Positions 11,639-20,329 of a stretch of DNA of 64,000 nucleotides are shown one piece after another (position 1 is the stretch's first letter; every line of letters begins with the position of its first letter). The DNA comes from Betaproteobacteria bacterium. GTDB taxonomy: Bacteria; Pseudomonadota; Gammaproteobacteria; Burkholderiales; WYBJ01. The notes beneath the pieces are model-generated. The model was not told the origin of the DNA. It saw only the letters and a program-made list of their open reading frames with translations, and did no database searches. The translations under genes and the position numbers were made by a program. The DNA lies in assembly GCA_009377585.1 (NCBI GenBank), contig WHTS01000005.1, forward strand, positions 7,179-71,178. Direction: 5' to 3'.

Positions 11639-12888
11639 TTGAACGCGATCCGCTCGCCCCAGGGTACCTCGGCATTGCCCTTTACCAGCCACAGAACGGG
11701 ATATGGCGGGGGCTGTCCGGGAAACTCGCCGCAAGCGTCGGTGAAGTAGACCAGCGCATCGGGGTTCGCCGCGCTGGTTTGCAGCCACTCGAACACGGGC
11801 CGGAAGTCGGTGCCGCCTGCGCCCGACAGGCGATCGGGCAGGACGATCGGCTGCCACGGCTCGAACGTCCACGGCCCGTCGGCCGCGAGCGCCCGATCGC
11901 AGGCATGCACCGTTACCCGAGCGCGCACCTGCCCTTTCAAGGCATCGATTTCGGCGGCGAATGCGGACAACTCCGTATCGCCGATCGAGCCGCTGGTGTC
12001 GAGCACGGCGTGCACCTCCATCGATTCCGAGCGAAGGCGCGGCAAAAAGATGTCCGACTCGCGCCGCGGCGGCCGCTGGAAGGTGTAGTCCTCCTGCGCG
12101 CGGGCGGCGAGGAAGCGGGCGAGCAGTGCGCGCCACGGCAGCGGCGGTTCCAAGGCAACCGACAGCAGGCGCTGCCAGGAAGCGCTCAAGCGGCCGGCAT
12201 GCCGCGCTTGCTGCGCGGCGAGCGCGAAGCGCATCTGCCAGCGGCGCGCCAGATCGTCCTCGGGCAGCAGGGGCGCCTGCGTCTCGCCACCGCCGCCGCG
12301 ATTACGGCGCGACTGTGGCGCTGCGTCGCTGTCGAGCGCTGTACTCGTGCCTTCGGCGGCAACCCCATCGGACGCATCGCCTGATGCCGCGTCCTCGGCG
12401 CCTTGGCCGACGAGGGCGATGCCGCGCGCAGCGGTCGCATCGAACAGATGCGTATCGAACGCACGCTCCGACCCATGCGCAGCAAGCAACGGATAGATCT
12501 CTTCGGCGCTCAGCCCGCGAAAGCGCGCATCGACCAGCGCGCCCAGAACAGGCGGCAAGCCTTCCTCGACCAGCAACAGGTTGACCGCGTAGTCGCAGGC
12601 GGCATCCCAGGGCTCGCGCAGCCGATGTCCGCGGCGCGCAAAATGCCCCAGCGCGCAGTGCAGCGCCTGGTGGGCGAGCACGAATTGCGTCTGGCGTGCA
12701 TCCAGGCGCTGGATGTAGTCCGGGCTGTAGTAGATGCGGCGGGCATCGGTCGCCACCGTCTCGCACCAGCCGGCCGCCTCGAACGGAAGATGCAGCAGCA
12801 GCACGCCGATGAAGGGCTTGTCGAGAATGAGCCGAGCGCGCGCGGCGGCGAGCTGCGCTTGCGCCGGGTCGCGGCCCACGTCGGTCAT
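11635..12888 (-). CDS. DUF2201 metallopeptidase-like / VWA-domain protein
   Basis: A 417-residue protein with two parts. The N-terminal DUF2201 domain resembles a zinc metallopeptidase, but the expected HExxH helix reads HQALH (in FVLAHQALHCALGHFARR at about 70-87), so the catalytic glutamate is a glutamine. The C-terminal VWA-like domain keeps a full metal-ion-dependent adhesion site start, LDTSGSIGD, and a later SGAGGTDFRP. A low-complexity linker lies between. It follows an AAA ATPase gene (stop/start overlap of four bases), and such ATPase-VWA pairs usually act together as a chaperone-like module; the client is unknown. Confidence 0.8.
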   Translation of the reverse strand: MTDVGRDPAQAQLAAARARLILDKPFIGVLLLHLPFEAAGWCETVATDARRIYYSPDYIQRLDARQTQFVLAHQALHCALGHFARRGHRLREPWDAACDYAVNLLLVEEGLPPVLGALVDARFRGLSAEEIYPLLAAHGSERAFDTHLFDATAARGIALVGQGAEDAASGDASDGVAAEGTSTALDSDAAPQSRRNRGGGGETQAPLLPEDDLARRWQMRFALAAQQARHAGRLSASWQRLLSVALEPPLPWRALLARFLAARAQEDYTFQRPPRRESDIFLPRLRSESMEVHAVLDTSGSIGDTELSAFAAEIDALKGQVRARVTVHACDRALAADGPWTFEPWQPIVLPDRLSGAGGTDFRPVFEWLQTSAANPDALVYFTDACGEFPGQPPPYPVLWLVKGNAEVPWGERIAFN

Positions 12889-13979
12889 AGCTGTGCGCTT
12901 GTGCCGGCGCTACCGCCTCCGTCAGGCTCGTGCAGCAGCAGGTCGCTCACGCTGTGCGCCCACTCGGCGAACTCGGGCAGCGCGTACAAGGGCTTCCCGA
13001 TCGAGCGGTGCAGATCGGTGACCAGCATCACGCCCAGCTCGCGTTGCGGAAGCTCGCGCGCGTAGCGCAGGATGTTGCCGACCACGGCATCGGCGTCGCC
13101 GCTCGCGCAAGCTGCCTGGGCGCGGCGAACGAGCGCCGCAGCCACGCCGTACTGCAGGTCCAGCCCCAGCGGCACGTCCGAGCAGCGGCCGGTCGCGATC
13201 GCCTCGATGTCCGGCATGGCGAACATGTGCTCGATGAACGCCGTGAGCTCGATGCCGGCCGCGGCGCCGACGCAGGCCTGCAACGCATCGAGCATGAGCT
13301 GCGGGCAGTCGCGGAACTTCCTCAGCGCGCGATCGGCGTACTCCCAGGAACGCGGGCTCGGAAAAGCCGCCGAGGCGCGTGCCGAATCGAACTGGAACAG
13401 CAGGTCGGGGCGGAAGCGCAAGAAAGCGATGATGCGCGGGTCGATTCCGGCATCGTGTGCCCACTGCACCCAGTCGTCGAGCTGAGGCTCGATCTCGTAG
13501 TGCGTGAAGCGGTTGGCGAGCGGCGCCGGCATGACATAGCTCACGCCGCGATCGCCATGCCGGTTGCCGGCAGCGAACAGCGCCCAGCCGGGCGGCACGG
13601 CATATTCGCCCAGACGGCGGTCGAGGATGAGCTGATAGGCCGCAGCGGTGACTGTCGGCGGGGCGGAGGTGATCTCGTCCAGGAACAGGATGCCACGCGG
13701 CCCATGCCGCTCGCGATCGGGCAGCAGCGCGGGCACCGACCAGAGCACCCGATCGGCCTGCCGATACGGAATGCCGCGCAAATCGGTCGGCTCCATCTGC
13801 GACAGCCGGATGTCGACCAGCGGCACGCCATGGTGTTCTGCGACGGCGGCGGCGATTCGCGACTTGCCCACTCCTGGTGGGCCCCAAAGCATGACGGGTG
13901 TGTGAATGCCGTCGGCCGCGGCGGCGAACTCGCGCTCGAGGACCGCTCGCACGTGCGAAGGTCGCATGCGATCGATCAT
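12885..13979 (-). CDS. MoxR-type AAA+ ATPase
   Basis: A 364-residue AAA+ ATPase with Walker A WGPPGVGKS, Walker B ILFLDEITSA and the sensor-like FAAGNRHGDR. The segment MEPTDLRGIPYRQ is typical of this MoxR/DUF2201-partner group. It is coupled to the VWA gene (overlap 12885-12888), which points to a joint metal-insertion or protein-remodelling activity; the substrate is not visible. ATG 13979 is chosen because upstream in-frame sequence falls inside a dispersed repeat (13991-14050), so a longer start would encode repeat sequence. Confidence 0.87.
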   Translation of the reverse strand: MIDRMRPSHVRAVLEREFAAAADGIHTPVMLWGPPGVGKSRIAAAVAEHHGVPLVDIRLSQMEPTDLRGIPYRQADRVLWSVPALLPDRERHGPRGILFLDEITSAPPTVTAAAYQLILDRRLGEYAVPPGWALFAAGNRHGDRGVSYVMPAPLANRFTHYEIEPQLDDWVQWAHDAGIDPRIIAFLRFRPDLLFQFDSARASAAFPSPRSWEYADRALRKFRDCPQLMLDALQACVGAAAGIELTAFIEHMFAMPDIEAIATGRCSDVPLGLDLQYGVAAALVRRAQAACASGDADAVVGNILRYARELPQRELGVMLVTDLHRSIGKPLYALPEFAEWAHSVSDLLLHEPDGGGSAGTSAQL

Positions 13980-13990
13980 AGCACGCGACT

Positions 13991-14050
13991 TTTTCCCCTC
14001 CTCGTCGAGGCGGGGCTGGACGCGACAGTGTCGCGGACGGGGTGGTCCAA
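13991..14050. repeat. Dispersed intergenic repeat, 'CCCCTCCT...GGTGGTCCAAG' family, copy 1
   Basis: Contains CCCCTCCTCGTCGAGGCGGGG, then GCTGGACGCGACAGTGTCGC and GGACGGGGTGGTCCAAG. Related copies occur inverted at 19967-20022 and direct at 41542-41599, always between genes. The first part forms a hairpin. Confidence 0.65.
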
Positions 14051-14123
14051 GAAGCGTACCCACGACCGAACTTTGCCCCTCGCAGCCGAGCGTATAGAAT
14101 CGTCCCGCTCCCCTGCCTTCCTC

Positions 14124-14684
14124 ATGAACTTCTGCTCAAATTGCGGCACTCGTGTCGTGGTCCGCGTCCCCGCCGGCGACACCTTGCCGCGGCACGTCTG
14201 CGACGCCTGCGGCACGATTCACTACCAGAACCCGAAGATCGTGGTCGGCTGCATCCCCGAATGGGAGGACCGCATCCTGCTCTGCCGGCGCGCCATCGAA
14301 CCGCGGCGGGGGCTGTGGACGGTGCCGGCCGGGTTCATGGAAAACGGCGAGACCACCAGCGAGGGTGCCCAGCGCGAGACGCTGGAAGAGGCCAATGCCC
14401 GTGTGGAAGTGGGCGAGCTGTTCGCGCTCTACAACATCCCGCACATCAGCCAGGTCTACATGCTGTTCCGGGCGCGCCTGCTCGACCTCGATTTCTCCGC
14501 CGGCGCCGAGACGCTGGAGCTCAAGCTGTGCCACGAGAGCGACGTGCCGTGGGACGACATCGCGTTCGCCACCGTACGCAACACGCTGAACCATTACTTC
14601 AACGACAAGCGCAAGGGCGCGTTCGGCTTTCACATCGGCACGATCCAGCCGATGCCGCGAACGCCGTCGCAGCCCGGTCCGTGA
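14124..14684 (+). CDS. Nudix hydrolase with N-terminal zinc ribbon
   Basis: A 186-residue protein. An N-terminal zinc ribbon (CSNCG at residues 4-8 and CDACG about 20 residues later) is followed by a Nudix domain with box [20 protein letters not shown]; the usual glycine after the EE pair is Asn (EEANA). Nudix enzymes hydrolyse nucleoside-diphosphate derivatives, and zinc-ribbon members often act on ADP-ribose or NADH-like dinucleotides; the substrate here is unknown. The frame is open far upstream, but ATG 14124 begins the zinc ribbon. An acyl-CoA dehydrogenase gene follows after 37 bases. Confidence 0.88.
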   Translation: MNFCSNCGTRVVVRVPAGDTLPRHVCDACGTIHYQNPKIVVGCIPEWEDRILLCRRAIEPRRGLWTVPAGFMENGETTSEGAQRETLEEANARVEVGELFALYNIPHISQVYMLFRARLLDLDFSAGAETLELKLCHESDVPWDDIAFATVRNTLNHYFNDKRKGAFGFHIGTIQPMPRTPSQPGP

Positions 14685-14721
14685 CCATCACCGCCGTGCG
14701 CAAGCACCTTCCGAGGGACCC

Positions 14722-15912
14722 ATGAACGCTACCGATGCGGCGCTGCCCGCGTTTCGCTGGGACGATCCGTTCCTGCTCGACGAGCAGCTCGAAGACGACG
14801 AGCGCATGGTGCGCGACAGCGCCCGCGCCTATTGCCAGGAAAAGCTGATGCCGCGGGTGCGCGATTCGCACCGCCACGAGCGCTTCGATCGCGAAATCCT
14901 GAACGAGATGGGGGCACTGGGCTTTCTCGGCCCCACGATCGAGGGCTACGGCTGCGCGGGCGTGAATCACGTCTGCTACGGCCTCATCGCGCGCGAAATG
15001 GAGCGCGTCGACAGCGCCTACCGCTCGGCTTCCGGCGTGCAGTCGAGTCTGGTGATGTTTCCGATCTACGCTTATGGCAGCGAAGCGCAGCGGCAGAAGT
15101 ATCTGCCCAGACTCGCAAGCGGCGAGTGGGTCGGTTGCTTCGGTTTGACCGAGCCCGACAACGGCTCGGATCCGGGCGGCATGCAGACCCGCGCGCGCTC
15201 GGTGGATGGCGGCTACGTCGTGAACGGCTCGAAGATCTGGATCACGCACGCACCGATCGCCGACGTGTTCGTGATCTGGGCCAAGGACGATGCCGGCAAG
15301 ATCCGCGGCTACATTCTGGAAAAAGGCATGAAGGGGCTGTCCACGCCCAAGATCGAGGGCAAGTTCAGCCTGCGGGTCTCGATCACCGGCGAGGTAGTCA
15401 TGGATGACGTGTTCGTGCCGGCGGAGAACCTGCTGCCGAACGTCTCCGGCCTGGCAGGCCCGTTCGGCTGCCTGAACAAGGCGCGCTACGGCATCGCCTG
15501 GGGTGCGATGGGCGCGGCCGAGTTCTGCTGGCACGCCGCGCGTGAATACACGCTGGAGCGCAAGCAGTTCGGCCGGCCACTTGCGGCCAACCAGCTCATC
15601 CAGTTGAAGCTTGTCAACATGCAGACCGAGATCGCGCTCGGGCTGCAGGCGGCGTTGCGCGTCGGAAGGTTGCTGGACTCGGGCCGCTGGTCGCCGGAGA
15701 TGATGTCGATCGTGAAGCGCAACGCCGCCGGCAAGGCGCTCGATATCGCCCGCATGGCGCGCGACATGCACGGCGGCAACGGCATCTCGGACGAATACCA
15801 CGTCATCCGCCACGTCATGAACCTGGAAGCGGTGAACACCTACGAAGGCACGCACGACGTGCACGCGTTGATCCTGGGGCGCGCGCAAACCGGCATCCAG
15901 GCCTTCTTCTGA
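14722..15912 (+). CDS. gcdH: Glutaryl-CoA dehydrogenase (acyl-CoA dehydrogenase family)
   Basis: GcdH is an FAD enzyme that oxidises and decarboxylates glutaryl-CoA to crotonyl-CoA in lysine, tryptophan and benzoate-type catabolism. The 396-residue protein has the acyl-CoA dehydrogenase signatures [17 protein letters not shown] and the C-terminal [20 protein letters not shown], which in this subfamily carries the catalytic glutamate. The family-specific [20 protein letters not shown] is present. No glutarate CoA-transferase or regulator gene is adjacent. Confidence in the subfamily is high because these motifs differ from general short-chain enzymes. Confidence 0.93.
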   Translation: MNATDAALPAFRWDDPFLLDEQLEDDERMVRDSARAYCQEKLMPRVRDSHRHERFDREILNEMGALGFLGPTIEGYGCAGVNHVCYGLIAREMERVDSAYRSASGVQSSLVMFPIYAYGSEAQRQKYLPRLASGEWVGCFGLTEPDNGSDPGGMQTRARSVDGGYVVNGSKIWITHAPIADVFVIWAKDDAGKIRGYILEKGMKGLSTPKIEGKFSLRVSITGEVVMDDVFVPAENLLPNVSGLAGPFGCLNKARYGIAWGAMGAAEFCWHAAREYTLERKQFGRPLAANQLIQLKLVNMQTEIALGLQAALRVGRLLDSGRWSPEMMSIVKRNAAGKALDIARMARDMHGGNGISDEYHVIRHVMNLEAVNTYEGTHDVHALILGRAQTGIQAFF

Positions 15913-15914
15913 AC

Positions 15915-16871
15915 ATGCCCAGCCGCCCATCACACGCCCGCCTGGCCGCTCGCCTGCTGGGCGGCTTGGTGTTGGTCGTTGCGCTCGGTGCGGCGGCCGC
16001 CTACGCACCGGGCGACAGCGACACGGACGTCGAAGCGGCCGGCACATCGATCGAGCTCTCCGTCTACAAGCCGCCGTCTTACCGCGGCGAGGGCATGATC
16101 GTCTCGCTGCACGGCCTGGGGCGAAACGCCACCGGCTATCGCGACCACACGCGCGGCCTCGCCGAGCGCTTCGGGGCGCTTTTGATCGTGCCGTATTTCG
16201 ATCGCGAGCGCTTCCCGACCTGGCGTTATCAGCGCGCCGGGATCGTTCGCAGGAACGCCGAAACGGGGGCGTTCAGCGCGCAACCGCCCGAACAATGGAC
16301 CGGCGAAGTTTTGCGTGCCGTCATCGACGCCGTGCGCGCCCACGAGGGCGCACCCGACCTGCCCTACGTCCTCATCGGTCACTCGGCCGGCGCCCAGTTC
16401 CTCGCGCGCATGACCGCGTTCGCGCCGTTGCCCGCGGCGCGCATCATCATCGCCAATCCGTCGTCCTGGGTGGCGCCGACACTTGCCGAGCCTTTTCCCT
16501 ATGGCTTCGGCCGCCTGCCCGCCGAGATCGGCAACGAGCGCGCGCTCGAGCGCTATCTGGCGCAGCCGGTTACCGTGGTCCTGGGCACCGCGGACACGGG
16601 CTCGATCGATCTCTCGCAAACCGCCGGAGCGAAACGGCAGGGCGTGCATCGCTATGCGCGCGGCACGCATGTCTTTCAGTCCGCCGCCGCGATGGCGCAC
16701 GACCGCGGCTGGCGCTTCGGCTGGCAGCTGGTGGAGATTCCGAATGTCGGTCATAGCGCTCGCGCGATGTATGCGAGCCCGGTGGCGGAACGCGCGTTCT
16801 GCCCGGAGCCGGCGCAAGCGCCAGGCGCAGCCGGCGCCCGCTCCCCCGCGTCCTGGCCCTGCGGACGATAA
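15915..16871 (+). CDS. Exported alpha/beta hydrolase
   Basis: A 318-residue protein with an N-terminal hydrophobic signal or anchor (LAARLLGGLVLVVALGAAAA) and an alpha/beta-hydrolase core: oxyanion region VSLHGLGRNATGY, nucleophile elbow IGHSAGAQF and a candidate catalytic His in IPNVGHSARAMY. The architecture resembles esterases related to polyhydroxybutyrate depolymerases, but the substrate cannot be named. It begins two bases after the gcdH stop, so it is probably co-transcribed. The C-terminal 25 residues are Pro/Ala-rich. Confidence 0.75.
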   Translation: MPSRPSHARLAARLLGGLVLVVALGAAAAYAPGDSDTDVEAAGTSIELSVYKPPSYRGEGMIVSLHGLGRNATGYRDHTRGLAERFGALLIVPYFDRERFPTWRYQRAGIVRRNAETGAFSAQPPEQWTGEVLRAVIDAVRAHEGAPDLPYVLIGHSAGAQFLARMTAFAPLPAARIIIANPSSWVAPTLAEPFPYGFGRLPAEIGNERALERYLAQPVTVVLGTADTGSIDLSQTAGAKRQGVHRYARGTHVFQSAAAMAHDRGWRFGWQLVEIPNVGHSARAMYASPVAERAFCPEPAQAPGAAGARSPASWPCGR

Positions 16872-16980
16872 CCCGTCGCGAGGCCGTCTCACCGCTGCGC
16901 GTTGCTGTTCTGACGCTCAGCACGCGAGCCGCGCCCGCTCAGTCGGCGCTCAACTTGCCGCCCCTCGCGCGGACGCGCTA

Positions 16981-17040
16981 TGCTCCAGCGCCGCTTGCGC
17001 GCGCATACTTTTCCAGCGCCGCTTGCGCGCGCATGCTTCG
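16981..17040. repeat. Short direct repeat upstream of a broken oxidoreductase gene
   Basis: The sequence TCCAGCGCCGCTTGCGCGCG occurs twice about 30 bases apart, each followed by CAT. No gene overlaps it. Role unknown; it may be a replication-slippage duplication. Confidence 0.5.
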
Positions 17041-17080
17041 CTAGCCTCGAACCTCGATTGCAACACCAAGGAGCCGGCCA

Positions 17081-17724
17081 TTGAACAAGGAACTCGGCGT
17101 TGCCGTGATCGGCGCGGGACGCATCGGCACGTTGCGCGCGAGGCTCGCGGCGAAGCACCCGTCGGTGCGCTTCATCGCGATCTCCGATGCTGATCCGGAA
17201 CGCGCGCGCAATCTCGCGCAGCAGACCGGGGCGGCCTATCACTGCGCCGACAACGACGAAGCGATCGCGCGCCCGGAAGTCAATGCTGTGTTCGTCTCCA
17301 CCCCGGAGGGGCAGCACGCGCCCGCGGTGCGCAAGGCGCTCGAGCTCGGCAAGGCGGTCCTGGTCGAAAAGCCGATCGCGCTCTCGCTCGCCGATGCCGA
17401 CGACATCCTGGGCACATTGCGGCAGACCGGTGGCACGTTGCGGGTCGGCTACAGCCGCCGCTTCAAGGAATGCTTTCTGCGCGCCAAGGAACAGACCAGG
17501 TCAACATGGCGTTTCTCGGCAGCAACACCGCCGGCGACTGGGCGCTGGGCGACTTCTGGGGTCCGCTCGGCAACGAGACGCGGGCCTGGCTCGATCACCT
17601 GGTCACCGGCAATCCGACGGCGCATACGACCCCCGAGCAGGCGCGCGTGAACCTCGAGACCACCATCGCGATCGAGCGCGCGGTCGCGACCGGCAAGCCG
17701 GTGCGGCTGCCGCTGGAAACATGA
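17081..17724 (+). pseudogene. Gfo/Idh/MocA-family oxidoreductase, internal deletion and frame change
   Basis: The first ~137 codons encode the NAD-binding Rossmann domain of a Gfo/Idh/MocA dehydrogenase (VAVIGAGRIGTLRARLAA, VEKPIALSLADADDIL, GYSRRFKECFLRAKEQ). At about 17491-17500 the sequence jumps, in another frame, to the family's C-terminal end (VNMAFLGSNTAGDWALGDFW ... EQARVNLETTIAIERA). The central substrate-binding part, which the paralogue at 18311 still has, is missing (roughly 100-150 codons). TTG 17081 is the likely start, with AAGGAG eight bases upstream. The last base overlaps the ATG of the next gene (ATGA), so operon structure survives although the gene is broken. Confidence 0.78.
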
Positions 17725-18314
17725 GCCGCGCGCAGTCGAAGCGGCTTGCGCCGCTGGAAGACGTATTCGCGAACCATCCGATCGCGCAGCTGCTGGGCAT
17801 TCGCCTGCTCGGCATCACTCGCAGCCGCATCCGCGCCGAGCTGCCGGTCAAGCCCCAGCACATGAACCGCGGCGGACGCGTCGCCGGCGGCGTCATCATG
17901 ACCTTCGCCGATCTGCTCGGCGCCCGCGGTACCGTCGCCAATCTGCCGCCCGGTGCCCGCACGACCACGCTCGAATCGAAAACCAATTTTTTTGCGGCCG
18001 GCGAAGCACCGCTGCTGCACGCGGTATCCGTCCCGCTGCACATCGGCCGCACCACGATGGTATGGCAGACGACGGTGCGCAATGCCGATGGGCGCATGGT
18101 CGCGGTCGTGACTCAGACCCAGATGGTCTTGCTGCCGCGCGCGGACAAGCCGGTGGAAAGTGCTGCCGAAACGGAACCGCCTGTCCGCAAGCGTTCCGGC
18201 GCGTCCGCTCGGCCTACGAGCTCGTCCGGCACACGCTCGTCCGCCACGCGCGCGGCAGCAAGAAGTGGCACGCGCCGCGTCAACGGCTCGCGCGCACGGA
18301 TCGAACGGCCGTGA
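17721..18314 (+). CDS. PaaI-type hotdog thioesterase
   Basis: A 197-residue protein. The first ~145 residues are a hotdog thioesterase of the PaaI/4HBT group: HPIAQLLGIRLLGITRSRIR, NRGGRVAGGVIMTFADLLGA, TTTLESKTNFF. Such enzymes hydrolyse acyl-CoA or aryl-CoA thioesters. The C-terminal ~50 residues are Ser/Arg/Ala-rich with no recognised domain and may be a drift extension into the next gene's leader. It is coupled on both sides: ATGA overlap with the previous gene and GTGA overlap with the next one. Confidence 0.8.
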   Translation: MSRAQSKRLAPLEDVFANHPIAQLLGIRLLGITRSRIRAELPVKPQHMNRGGRVAGGVIMTFADLLGARGTVANLPPGARTTTLESKTNFFAAGEAPLLHAVSVPLHIGRTTMVWQTTVRNADGRMVAVVTQTQMVLLPRADKPVESAAETEPPVRKRSGASARPTSSSGTRSSATRAAARSGTRRVNGSRARIERP

Positions 18315-19960
18315 AGCAGAGCAAGACCATCGGGCTTGCCATCGTCGGCTCCGGACGCATCGGCTCGCTGCGCGCACGCATCGCCGCCGAGCACCCGGCC
18401 GTGCGCTTCGTCGCGGTTTCGGACATCGAGACCGCGAAGGCGCGCAAGCTCGCCGAAACCGTCTCGGCCGACGCCTGGTCGGCGGACAATCTCGAGATCA
18501 TCTCGCATCCCGAAGTGAACGCCGTGGTCGTCTCCACCAGCGAAGGCGAGCACGTCGAGGCGGTGCTGCAGGCGCTCGCCGCGGGCAAGGCCGTGCTGGT
18601 GGAGAAGCCGATCGCGCTCACCCTCGCCGATGCCGATCGCATCCTCGCCGCGTGCGATGCCGCCCGCGGGGATTTGCGCGTCGGCTACAGCCGGCGCTTT
18701 CGCAAGCGCTATCAGGTCGCGAAGGAACAGATCGTGCGCGGGCGCATGGGCCGGCTGATCGGCGCCCAGGCGCGCGTCTACAACTCGCGCTCGCAGGCGC
18801 TCGCCATGCTCGCGCGCAATCCGCACGCGACGCCGGTGGTCGATGCGCTCACCTACTACGTCGATCTGATGAATTGGTTCTTTGAGGGCCGGCGCCTCAC
18901 CGAAGTGACGGCGGTCGGTAGCCGTGGCGTGCTCGCCGCGGCCGGGCACGCCACAGACGATCTCACCTGGGCGATCCTGCGCTACGACGATGGGGCCGCG
19001 GTCAATCTGGGCGTGTGCTACGCGCTGCCGGAAAAGTACCCGGCGCTGGGACATGCCGCGCGGGTGGAGCTGCTCGGAACGGACGGCGTGATGCACACCA
19101 TGAGCACTGACACAACCGATCTGAACCAATTCCGGACCTGGCTGGGCCGCAAGGATTCGGCGGAAGACGAAATCACGGCGTGGCCGGTGAAGGCGATGAC
19201 CGCCTCGCTCGATCGCGACGAGCCGACGCCGCAACGCGGCGAACCAATCCCGCTCGGCTGGCATTGGTTCTACTTCCTCGAGGCACGACGCCAATCCGGG
19301 ATCGGACCCGACGGCCATCCGCAGCGCGGCGGTTTTCTGCCGCCGCTGCCGTTGCCGCGGCGCATGTGGGCGGGAGGGCGCATGGAGTTTCGGCGGCCGC
19401 TCATCATGGGCGAGCCCGTGCGGCGCGAGTCCGAGATCGTCTCCATCGAGCCCAAGCAAGGCCGCAGCGGGACGCTGGTGTTCCTCACCGCGCGCCACAC
19501 CATCTACGGCTCGGGCGAAGTCGCAGCGATCGACGAGCACGACATCGTCTTCCGGGAAGCCGCCCGGCCGGGCGAGGCGCCGGCCTCCGGCAAGCCCGCG
19601 CCCGAGTCGGCTGCCTGGCGACGGTCGCTCACCGCCGATCCGGTGCTGCTGTTCCGCTTCTCGGCGCTGACCTTCAACGGCCATCGCATCCACTACGACC
19701 TGCCGTATGCGACCGGCGAAGAACATTACCCGGCGCTGGTCGTGCACGGCCCGTTGCAGGCCACGCTGCTGCTCGATCTATGCCGGCGCCATAGCCTGCG
19801 TCCGGTCGCGCATTTCGACTATCGCGCGATGAGCCCCGTGTTCCATACCGAGACGTTCACGATCAACGCCAACCCCTCTGCCGATGGATCGAACGCCGAG
19901 GTCTGGACCCCGAACGAGAAGGGAGCAATCGCGATGGCGGGGACGGTGCGGTTCGGCTGA
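18311..19960 (+). CDS. Fusion of Gfo/Idh/MocA oxidoreductase domain and mesaconyl-CoA-hydratase-like (MaoC/HTD2) protein
   Basis: One 549-codon frame with two unrelated parts. Residues 1 to ~263 are the NAD-binding and most of the middle domain of a Gfo/Idh/MocA dehydrogenase (LAIVGSGRIGSLRARIAA, VEKPIALTLADADRILAA, HAARVELLGTDGVMH). The family's C-terminal segment, present in the broken paralogue upstream, is missing. From residue ~264 (ATG 19100, MSTDTTDLNQFRTWLGRKDS) it is a full-length mesaconyl-C4-CoA hydratase-like MaoC/HTD2 protein: LPPLPLPRRMWAGGRMEF, FSALTFNGHRIHYDLPYA, LVVHGPLQATLLLD. Either a true fusion is made or the hydratase starts internally; no strong ribosome site precedes ATG 19100. 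The GTG start at 18311 overlaps the thioesterase stop. Confidence 0.78.
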   Translation: MKQSKTIGLAIVGSGRIGSLRARIAAEHPAVRFVAVSDIETAKARKLAETVSADAWSADNLEIISHPEVNAVVVSTSEGEHVEAVLQALAAGKAVLVEKPIALTLADADRILAACDAARGDLRVGYSRRFRKRYQVAKEQIVRGRMGRLIGAQARVYNSRSQALAMLARNPHATPVVDALTYYVDLMNWFFEGRRLTEVTAVGSRGVLAAAGHATDDLTWAILRYDDGAAVNLGVCYALPEKYPALGHAARVELLGTDGVMHTMSTDTTDLNQFRTWLGRKDSAEDEITAWPVKAMTASLDRDEPTPQRGEPIPLGWHWFYFLEARRQSGIGPDGHPQRGGFLPPLPLPRRMWAGGRMEFRRPLIMGEPVRRESEIVSIEPKQGRSGTLVFLTARHTIYGSGEVAAIDEHDIVFREAARPGEAPASGKPAPESAAWRRSLTADPVLLFRFSALTFNGHRIHYDLPYATGEEHYPALVVHGPLQATLLLDLCRRHSLRPVAHFDYRAMSPVFHTETFTINANPSADGSNAEVWTPNEKGAIAMAGTVRFG

Positions 19961-20329
19961 GTTCCTTGGACCACTCCGTCCGCGACGTTGTCGCGTCCAG
20001 CCCCTCCTTGGCAAGGAGGGGAACGCTGCAAGCCTCGCCGCTTCTCACGGCGGGGTGCCGGCGAAGCTGACGGTTGATATCGTTGTCCCCTCCTCTCAGG
20101 AGGAGGGTTGTCGGCACAGCCGACGGGGGTGCGCCCGGGAATTCGCGGACCATAGCGGCGCGAGCTTCCCGGGCGAGGGGCCCCACGAAGTGGGGATCGA
20201 CCGCAAAGCGAGTCGACGCCAACCGCCGGGCGCAGATCGTCGAGCCTGCGCCGAAGCTATACGAGGCGGTCCGCGCCGAGCGAACGGCATCGGCCTGCAT
20301 GCCGATGCGCGCCCTGCAAGGGGTGTGGT
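19961..20329. repeat. Gene-free stretch built of dispersed repeats
   Basis: This 369-base gap between two convergent genes holds no convincing gene. At 19967-20022 lies an inverted copy of the repeat family seen at 13991 and 41542 (TTGGACCACTCCGTCCGCGA ... CCCCTCCTTGGCAAGGAGGGG). A second unit at about 20080-20160 contains GTCCCCTCCTCTCAGGAGGA, followed by CGGCACAGCCGACGGGG. Short frames crossing it only translate the repeats. Confidence 0.65.
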
